Positions 7,880-13,803 of a stretch of DNA of 61,740 bases are shown here, in pieces. Position 1 is the first letter of the stretch. Every line of letters starts with the position of its first letter. The position numbers were made by a program, and so were the translations under genes. The notes below the pieces were generated by a model, which saw only the letters and a list, made by a program, of their open reading frames with translations, was not told the DNA's origin and ran no database searches. Origin of the DNA: a virus; IMG/VR virus record IMGVR_UViG_3300045919_000425, positions 97,199-158,938 of that record, one strand, 5' to 3'.

Positions 7880-8425
7880 ATGAGCCGCAAGAGTAAAAAG
7901 AAAGCTAACCGTATTAATCAATCTGGCTCTAAGTACGAAGCGAAGTTTCTAAAACACTACGACGACCGTGAAGCTGATATTTTGAGAGAAAAAAGCTCCG
8001 ATGAATTATTGAATATTGTGGCAAAGTGCCAAGCAAATGTTATGCGGGTTGCCGAAGAGTTAGAAGAAAACAGTGACTATCAAGCAGCTAAAGAAGTGTT
8101 AAAGGACTTTAAGTCAGAAATAACACGGATTACAAAGGAAGCTGAAGAAGACGCTGACTATCAGTCCGCTAAGGCATTTGTAGAAGAGTTCAAAGAAAGA
8201 CTTACTAAGACAATAGAAGAAGCAGAAGGCAATAGTGAGTACGTAGAAGCAAAAGAAACAGTAAAAGCAGTAAGAGCCTCATTAAAGGAAGCAAAAGATT
8301 TCCAAGACGCAAAACAACTATTTTGCGTATCTCTTCTTCATGGACGTGGAGTGGTAGACGCAGGAATATCTCCAAACATACTTGAAGGTGTAGAAATAAC
8401 ATTTAATGGAATAAAAGTAGATTAA
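7880..8425 (+). CDS. Coiled-coil protein with 27-residue internal repeats
   Basis: 181 residues; AAGGAG precedes the ATG. After a basic N-terminus, the middle holds three tandem copies of a ~27-residue helical unit starting at DYQAAK, DYQSAK and EYVEAK, and a shortened fourth (DFQDAK). The composition (Glu, Lys, Ala) predicts long helices or a coiled coil. The last ~40 residues form a different segment with a Cys. No family recognised. The repeats suggest duplication within the gene. Confidence 0.7.
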   Translation: MSRKSKKKANRINQSGSKYEAKFLKHYDDREADILREKSSDELLNIVAKCQANVMRVAEELEENSDYQAAKEVLKDFKSEITRITKEAEEDADYQSAKAFVEEFKERLTKTIEEAEGNSEYVEAKETVKAVRASLKEAKDFQDAKQLFCVSLLHGRGVVDAGISPNILEGVEITFNGIKVD

Positions 8426-8430
8426 TCTAC

Positions 8431-8459
8431 TTGACTAATTAGCCAATTCATTCTATAGT
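8431..8459 (+). promoter_or_regulatory. Sigma-70-type promoter P7 with leader hairpin
   Basis: TTGACT 8431-8436, 17-base spacer, TATAGT 8454-8459. Just downstream, ATAGCAG (8464-8470) pairs with CTGCTAT (8484-8490), with an inner GAG/CTC, so the lon transcript would begin with a hairpin. Confidence 0.75.
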
Positions 8460-8516
8460 TAAGATAGCAGTGAGGTTCTGCTCCTGCTATGCAAGTTCTA
8501 TGACCAGGAGGTTAAG

Positions 8517-10706
8517 ATGAGCGGTGATTTCATGAAATTCAAGAAGCTCCCAGAGTCGGTGAAGTCTAAAATTTTGGACTTAGAAGTTAGTAGGTTCCTT
8601 CGAGGAACGGCAGAGTTCCATCAGGTTGATGGGTATTCCATAAGCATTGTAAAGTTCCGCCTCTCAAAGTCTCAGTTTCCTGACTCGCTCTATCTTTATA
8701 ACGCATGCGTAAGCGAAGGATTTCCGAACGAAGAACTCCAGAACTCGCTCCCATGGGAATTAGGCGAAGATATATCCAAAACACATCCTAACTTATCGTA
8801 TCGCAGTCCTAACGCTCTTTGGAAATTCATTTCTGGCATCCCCGTAACCGATAATATTGGAGAAGGTTACTGTGGAGAACTTGCTCAGGTAGCTTTAACT
8901 AAATCTAGCGAATTAACTGAAGATGAGGAGAATGCACGTATGCAAGATGAAAATATGAACGAATTAAAAGAGTTGAGCCTTCGTATTCAGAATTCTAAGA
9001 TGGGAAGAGAGCAAAAAGAAAAAGTAAAGAAAGAATACCGGAAATTAACCATGCTTGCCCCGCAAACGTCAGAGTCCGCCTTGCAACGTGTATATCTCGA
9101 TACAGTGCTTTCATTGCCATGGAATGAATACGCAGTAGAAACGAATGATCTTATAAGGTCTGAAGAAGTATTAAATAGTAGCCATTATGGATTAAAGGCA
9201 GTAAAAGAAAGAGTTTTAGAGTATTTAGCAGTTAACCAATTCACAGGAACAACCAGCAATGGGACAATGCTTTGTCTTTATGGTCCTCCTGGAGTAGGAA
9301 AAACGTCAATAGCTCAATCCATCGCAGATGCAACAGGCAGGGAACTTGTAACAGTAGCGCTAGGCGGAGTATCAGACGAAGCAGATATCCGTGGACATAG
9401 GAAGACATACATAGGCTCAATGCCTGGAAGAATTATGGCAGCGATAAAAAAAGCAAACAAGATGAATCCGATTATCTTACTAGATGAGATAGATAAGATG
9501 GGCGCAACAAATAAAGGAGACCCAGCCGCAGCATTATTAGAGGTATTAGACCCATCACAAAACAAGAAATTTGTGGATCATTACCTGGAAATGGAATTTG
9601 ACTTGTCTAAGGTTATGTTTATAGCAACAGCAAATAGCTTAAATACAATCTCCTCCCCATTAAGAGATCGCATGGAGATTGTTACATTAACAGGATATAC
9701 AGACCAGGAAAAAGTAGAAATAGGACGCAAACACTTAGCTGTGAGTGTCCTTAAGAAGTCAGGGCTATTAAACAGGGGGATTAAGTTCTCTGTAGAGTCA
9801 ATTGAGGAAATAATCAAACACTATACAAAAGAAGCAGGAGTCCGTAACTTAGAAAAAGAAATGTCTAAAGTTTGTCGTAAGATAGTAAAGTCAGCTTTAG
9901 ACGGGAAGAAAGAGTTGGTGTCTGGAATTAGCCGTATGAGCTTTAAAGGTGCAGAAAAAGATAATGAACGGAATATTACACCTGCAATAGTTAATAAGTT
10001 GCTCGGTGTTCGTAAATTCGAAGATGAGCTTAAGAATAAGAAGAACGAGGTTGGAGTAGCACAAGGTCTGGCTTACACTTCAGTCGGCGGATGTCTTCTG
10101 TTTGTAGAAGTAGCTATCACTAAAGGGAAGGGCGGATTCAAGACTACAGGGCAGTTGGGTGATGTTATGAAAGAATCCTCACAGATCGCATTAACTTACA
10201 TTCAAACTAGAAGTGAAATGTTAGGAATATCTGATGAATTCTTCGAGAAACATAACATTCACATTCACTTTCCTGACGGAAATACGCCAAAAGATGGACC
10301 TTCTGCTGGCATTGCTCTTACTCTAGCTATTACCTCTGCAATTACAGGTATTCCTTATAACAGGAATGTTGCAGGGACAGGTGAAGTCGATTTAAGAGGG
10401 AATGCTTTACCTATTGGTGGAGTAAAGGAGAAAATGATCGGAGCTTATGTGGCAGGCGTATCTCAGGTATTTATCCCTAGAACTAATATTAAGGATTTAT
10501 ACGAAGTATCCGATGAGATTAAGGGTAAGATAGAAATACTTCCTATTTCTTGTGCAGAAGAAGCGCTTTTAATAGCTTTAGATTTCAATACCCCGAAAGC
10601 ACTAGAAGTAAAGCAAAAAATAAGTGACTTTCTATTCTTAAATGGAGTCTCTGCCGTCACTGTTAAGCATTCATTAGAGTCTCATCCGAGTTTATCCAGT
10701 AAGTAA
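8517..10706 (+). CDS. lon: ATP-dependent Lon protease
   Basis: 729 residues; CCAGGAGG precedes the ATG. The AAA+ part has Walker A GPPGVGKT at 256-263, the Lon hallmark GHRKTYIGSMPGR near 293-305, Walker B ILLDEID at 320-326 and ATANS sensor 1. The protease domain has the Ser-Lys dyad: S596 in PKDGPSAG and K639 in GGVKEKM, 43 residues apart as in E. coli (S679/K722). The N-terminal substrate domain (~200 residues before the ATPase) is shorter and diverged. The enzyme should be an active cytoplasmic protease. In a phage it could clear host regulators or antiphage proteins, or process virion proteins; the target is unknown. It ends at an 11-bp hairpin. Confidence 0.95.
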   Translation: MSGDFMKFKKLPESVKSKILDLEVSRFLRGTAEFHQVDGYSISIVKFRLSKSQFPDSLYLYNACVSEGFPNEELQNSLPWELGEDISKTHPNLSYRSPNALWKFISGIPVTDNIGEGYCGELAQVALTKSSELTEDEENARMQDENMNELKELSLRIQNSKMGREQKEKVKKEYRKLTMLAPQTSESALQRVYLDTVLSLPWNEYAVETNDLIRSEEVLNSSHYGLKAVKERVLEYLAVNQFTGTTSNGTMLCLYGPPGVGKTSIAQSIADATGRELVTVALGGVSDEADIRGHRKTYIGSMPGRIMAAIKKANKMNPIILLDEIDKMGATNKGDPAAALLEVLDPSQNKKFVDHYLEMEFDLSKVMFIATANSLNTISSPLRDRMEIVTLTGYTDQEKVEIGRKHLAVSVLKKSGLLNRGIKFSVESIEEIIKHYTKEAGVRNLEKEMSKVCRKIVKSALDGKKELVSGISRMSFKGAEKDNERNITPAIVNKLLGVRKFEDELKNKKNEVGVAQGLAYTSVGGCLLFVEVAITKGKGGFKTTGQLGDVMKESSQIALTYIQTRSEMLGISDEFFEKHNIHIHFPDGNTPKDGPSAGIALTLAITSAITGIPYNRNVAGTGEVDLRGNALPIGGVKEKMIGAYVAGVSQVFIPRTNIKDLYEVSDEIKGKIEILPISCAEEALLIALDFNTPKALEVKQKISDFLFLNGVSAVTVKHSLESHPSLSSK

Positions 10707-10717
10707 TACTGGATAAA
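10691..10717 (+). repeat. 11-bp perfect hairpin at the end of lon
   Basis: TTTATCCAGTA (10691-10701) and TACTGGATAAA (10707-10717) with a 5-base loop; the lon stop codon lies in it. There is no U-tract, so it is not a standard intrinsic terminator. It may protect the 3' end of the mRNA. Confidence 0.7.
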
Positions 10718-10751
10718 AATCCATAACAATGCTCAATAATTAGGAGGATTT

Positions 10752-11132
10752 ATGAAATTTGAAATCACTGAAGGAAATATTACATTAGGTACATCAATCA
10801 CCACAGTAGAAAAATTCTGTAAGTATCATGAAGTAGACAAACCTAACCCGAGTAATACTCATGAAGATAATATTCGCTGGTTCATGTCAGTTGTCGAATC
10901 TAAAAAGATACCAGCATCTTTTGCAGTACAGGATGCCTCCGAAGGCGCACAGAAGACAAAAAAATTCAGAGCCAAAGAGTTAGAATTCTTCAAAGAAAAA
11001 GGGATGCTCAGGTATTCCGGGAATCAGGACAAATCCCGGTATTGCAACTATTGTTCTTCATTGTTCATCAGTATTGGTGGTTCCCGGAAATGCCATGAAT
11101 GTATAGAGAAGACAAACCATTATTACTACTGA
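10752..11132 (+). CDS. Hypothetical protein with C-terminal zinc-ribbon-like motif
   Basis: 126 residues; TAGGAGG precedes the ATG. The C-terminal ~30 residues carry YCNYC and KCHEC, two CxxC pairs 18 residues apart, as in a small zinc ribbon. The N-terminal part has no recognised domain. It follows lon by 45 bases with no common promoter between, so it may be co-transcribed with it. It could be a DNA- or RNA-binding regulator (inference). Confidence 0.7.
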   Translation: MKFEITEGNITLGTSITTVEKFCKYHEVDKPNPSNTHEDNIRWFMSVVESKKIPASFAVQDASEGAQKTKKFRAKELEFFKEKGMLRYSGNQDKSRYCNYCSSLFISIGGSRKCHECIEKTNHYYY

Positions 11133-11165
11133 TAATACTTACAAAAAAAATACGACAGATATAAT

Positions 11166-11199
11166 CCTCATTGAACTAAACACTCAATGAGGATTTTTC
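11166..11199 (+). terminator. Rho-independent terminator
   Basis: CCTCATTGA and TCAATGAGG form a 9-bp stem with a 9-base loop, followed by ATTTTT. It ends the lon unit. The right arm also supplies GAGG, the likely ribosome site for the next gene at 11202, so termination and translation start share bases. A TATAAT at 11160-11165 just upstream could be a -10 but lacks a good -35. Confidence 0.75.
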
Positions 11200-11201
11200 G
11201 T

Positions 11202-11783
11202 ATGGCAATAGAAAACAAAGCAATAAAAGCACTGAAAGATAAGCTCTCTCACCTAAAAAGTGGCAGAGATTTACAAACCCCAGGAAAGATTAAGTCTGAC
11301 GGTACAAAGCTCAAAGAGCCAGAGTTACCTGGATTAAAATCTCCAAGAACAGCAGCAGCCGCTCCGATTCCAGGGCTAGCTAAGTCCGATGATAAGTCAA
11401 ACTACCTTAAAGGGTTATTTGACTTACAGGACAGATCTTACAAACAAGAAGAGTCATTCAGGAAATCACAGGAATTAAAGAAAGAGGAACCATTAAGGAA
11501 ACCATTCAAAAGTGACGCACAGCGGCGTGCAATGTTCGCCGCTGCCGAGGGAAGTTCAACTTTGGATATTCCAAAAAAGGTGGGTAAGGAGTTTATAAGC
11601 GCATCAAAAGGTGAGGATGTTAAGGATCTGCCAGAGAAAGTAAAGAAATCAAATAAGGTAGAGTCATACGGAGATGCGAAAAAATGGTTAGAGAAGAGGG
11701 TGATTCCATTTGAAGGTTCATTACGGAAAATGGAGAAAAATATTGTTCCATTTGAGGAAAAACCCAGGAAAGGTAAGTTATGA
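11202..11783 (+). CDS. Hypothetical protein with FKSDAQRRAMFA motif
   Basis: 193 residues from the ATG at 11202; the ATG at 11187 lies in the terminator stem and is unlikely. The protein is basic, Lys-rich and probably poorly folded. The motif PFKSDAQRRAMFAAAEG in its middle is seen, to my knowledge, in many phage proteins of unknown role. A virion or packaging-related function is possible. Its end overlaps the next gene by 4 bases (ATGA). Confidence 0.65.
   Translation: MAIENKAIKALKDKLSHLKSGRDLQTPGKIKSDGTKLKEPELPGLKSPRTAAAAPIPGLAKSDDKSNYLKGLFDLQDRSYKQEESFRKSQELKKEEPLRKPFKSDAQRRAMFAAAEGSSTLDIPKKVGKEFISASKGEDVKDLPEKVKKSNKVESYGDAKKWLEKRVIPFEGSLRKMEKNIVPFEEKPRKGKL
11520..11544 (+). repeat. 8-bp GC-rich intragenic hairpin
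   Basis: CAGCGGCG and CGCCGCTG with a 9-base loop, all within the coding sequence of the gene at 11202, over the AQRRAMFAAAE segment. It is unusually G+C-rich for this genome. Confidence 0.5.
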
Positions 11784-12349
11784 GTTATTTGCCATTAAGC
11801 CCTATTAAAGTAAGCCCAGGTATCGCTATAGGTGGGATTGCTATTTCAATGATAGTTGGCGGAGTATTAACAAAAACCCTATTGCCAACAAAGACCATAG
11901 AGATTACTAAGACGATAGAAATAGAGAAGAAGACAGAACTAAAGTCGGATAAAACAATAGCGCAGTCTTCAGATAATTTAGTGCAGGATAATGTAATTAC
12001 TTACACTACAATAAAAAGAAAAGACGGTACCGTAATTACTACCGAAAAGATAGATAAATCAATTAAGCATAATAAAGAAAATACCACTTCCCATGATAAA
12101 CAGGAAGTGGTGAAAGAAGAGCATGAGTTTTCTAGGGAGGATAAGAAGATTACTGAATTAAACAAGTCAAGTAATTGGGGATTAGGCTTATCATACAAGG
12201 CTTCTAATTTTAGGGATATTTCTTTAGAGTATCCAAATGTAAAGAACTTAGGAGGGTCTTTAGAGTACAAGGCATTAGACACTTTAGGGTTTCAGTTACA
12301 GGTCTTTACAGACCTTTCCGCAACTCTAACAGTGAAGTACTGGTTTTAG
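11780..12349 (+). CDS. Membrane-anchored hypothetical protein
   Basis: 189 residues, overlapping the preceding gene by ATGA. One N-terminal membrane segment (about residues 14-36, Gly/Ile/Val-rich), then a long Lys/Glu/Thr linker with the repeated-type TKTIEITKTIEIEKK, then a C-terminal beta-rich region ending in KYWF. This layout is common in phage envelope proteins; a spanin-like or lysis-related role is possible but unproved. A 9-bp intragenic hairpin lies at 12083-12111. The gene overlaps the convergent dnaE 3' half by 44 bases. Confidence 0.65.
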   Translation: MSYLPLSPIKVSPGIAIGGIAISMIVGGVLTKTLLPTKTIEITKTIEIEKKTELKSDKTIAQSSDNLVQDNVITYTTIKRKDGTVITTEKIDKSIKHNKENTTSHDKQEVVKEEHEFSREDKKITELNKSSNWGLGLSYKASNFRDISLEYPNVKNLGGSLEYKALDTLGFQLQVFTDLSATLTVKYWF

Positions 12350-12806
12350 TCTTTTTCATTGATTCCTTCTTTGGAGCTTTCTCTTTCACAATCTTCTTAG
12401 AACATATATCTTCCAAATTAAAGCTTAGAAATTTCTCCAGATTAGCAGCAAAAGCACCTCCAACTCCCTTGAGTGAAGAAAGAGGCGGCCTAAGCTTATC
12501 CCCTTCAATGGTAAATTCAGATGGATGACTTTTAAGAATATCTGCCGGAAGAATCATTTCTGACAATTCTTTTGAATACTCTCTGAGCTTATCCCTATCA
12601 GCAGATTCGGCAGAAAGCTCAGCAAGCCAAAAATCCATCGGGTAATGCTTCTTTAGGAATGCTGAATTATATGAAACAATTGAATAAGAACAGTTGTGAG
12701 CTACAGTACCGTTTTCAAGTACAAAGTTGTGGTTAGTCGGCATAACTAGATCAAACACTTGCTGTTCACCTAACGACTTAACACTCTTCACCTTTAATTT
12801 CTTCAT
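12306..12806 (-). CDS. dnaE: Split intein C-half fused to the C-terminal part of DNA polymerase III alpha
   Basis: 166 residues with its own strong ribosome site (AAGGAGG then ATG at 12806). Residues 1-38 are an intein C-terminal half: VFDLVMPTNHNFVLENG (block F) and TVAHN followed by Cys (block G, the His-Asn-Cys splice junction). From C39, CSYSIVSYNSAFLKKHYP continues the DnaE fold exactly where the N-half gene breaks off (compare FNKSHSAAYALV... in bacterial DnaE). The C-extein is 128 residues, including a helix-hairpin-helix-like SLKGVGGAFAANL. Protein trans-splicing with the product of the gene at 13760-16579 would give a polymerase of ~959 residues. It overlaps the endonuclease gene by 29 bases. 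Confidence 0.92.
   Translation of the reverse strand: MKKLKVKSVKSLGEQQVFDLVMPTNHNFVLENGTVAHNCSYSIVSYNSAFLKKHYPMDFWLAELSAESADRDKLREYSKELSEMILPADILKSHPSEFTIEGDKLRPPLSSLKGVGGAFAANLEKFLSFNLEDICSKKIVKEKAPKKESMKKTKTSTSLLELRKGL
12693..12806 (-). other. Intein C-half (IntC, 38 residues)
   Basis: It holds intein blocks F and G with the terminal His-Asn and the +1 Cys in the extein (TGT at 12690-12692). Its size is close to known split-intein C-halves (about 35-40 residues). Confidence 0.9.
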
Positions 12807-13803
12807 AAATCCTCCTTAGTTCAGATTCCCATGTTTCTTGTTGATCATCCCAGAATACTAGTAAATCCTTACCGTTCTCCTCGGCTATCTTCTTCTTGAA
12901 TTCATCATTCTTAATATTCTTGGTTACTACATCCCTTAAAATTTCTTTAGTGTAATCATGCCACACTCGCCCGTGCATTTCGAATAAAGTATTAATCTTA
13001 GGGGAATAAATATCAAAACTACGATACCTACTAAAACACTTAATCCTATACTCCATAACAGCAGCAGGATCATACTCCTTCACCATCCCATATAGCTTCT
13101 GTTGAGGCTTAGTGACTCTCCACTTAGATAGCATTTGCGATCCCATCCTAGAAGCGCTCTCAATACACTTAGGCGAAGCTTTCTGTCCTTTACTTATAAA
13201 CAAGCCTCGTCTTTTAATGTTCATACTAACCACCTCCTCTATTGGTAATTCAAGCAAGTAAGCAATCACGGCATTTTGTTGATTATGACCTCTTTTTTCC
13301 GGGTCTTGAATCTCAACCTCACAGAACTGATACATGAAATCAGGAAATAACTTACTTAGCTTGCTGTGAATATCTTTAAAAGGAAGTGTCTCATCTTTCT
13401 TAAAATTACTAAACAGTTCTTTACTTTTTCTCCTTATCTTATCTACAGGATAGTTTTTTATACGAGTCTTACATGCAGGGTTATTAAGACCTACCCTTTT
13501 CTTACTCATAGTGTTAGCACTAGAACTCCTCATAACTCCGGTAGCACGAGGAGGGATAAAAACCCAGTCTTCGAGTGAATTAACTTTCTCAAGAACTCTA
13601 ATCCACCAGTCAGTGTAAGCAATACTATCAGTCCCGTCAGACTTCAACCAAGCAATATGGTTAACTCTTACACGGTCAATCATTGTAAGTACTTCACTCT
13701 TCCAATCTTCTGAAGAAGTGCACTTAGGGCCAGTAATATGAACCCTTAAGGTATTACCTTTAACGTTCTTTCCGCACCGGCATGTAACATAACTCATTTT
13801 CAT
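12778..13803 (-). CDS. Vsr-like homing endonuclease lying between the split intein halves
   Basis: 341 residues (ATG at 13803 or 13797; only a weak ribosome site, so translation is probably coupled to the upstream gene). The C-terminal ~100 residues match the Vsr/EDxHD nuclease pattern: TKPQQKLYGMVKE, then SFDIYSPKINTLFEMHGRVWH, then KNDEFKKKIAEENGKDLLVFW with conserved D, E, H and K. The N-terminus has a possible zinc site (CRC...H...C). KKRVGLNNPACK resembles a NUMOD DNA-binding helix. It overlaps dnaE-N/IntN by 44 bases and IntC/dnaE-C by 29, each in a different frame. Vsr-like enzymes are the known partners of fractured genes with split inteins, so it probably cuts intein-less dnaE alleles. 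Confidence 0.85.
   Translation of the reverse strand: MKMSYVTCRCGKNVKGNTLRVHITGPKCTSSEDWKSEVLTMIDRVRVNHIAWLKSDGTDSIAYTDWWIRVLEKVNSLEDWVFIPPRATGVMRSSSANTMSKKRVGLNNPACKTRIKNYPVDKIRRKSKELFSNFKKDETLPFKDIHSKLSKLFPDFMYQFCEVEIQDPEKRGHNQQNAVIAYLLELPIEEVVSMNIKRRGLFISKGQKASPKCIESASRMGSQMLSKWRVTKPQQKLYGMVKEYDPAAVMEYRIKCFSRYRSFDIYSPKINTLFEMHGRVWHDYTKEILRDVVTKNIKNDEFKKKIAEENGKDLLVFWDDQQETWESELRRIYEEIKGEEC

Noticed and set aside
11139-11165. TATAAT at 11160-11165 as a strong promoter for the gene at 11202
   Set aside because: The -35 region is only TTACAA or similar at short spacing, and the start would fall inside the terminator stem. Mentioned but not listed as a promoter.
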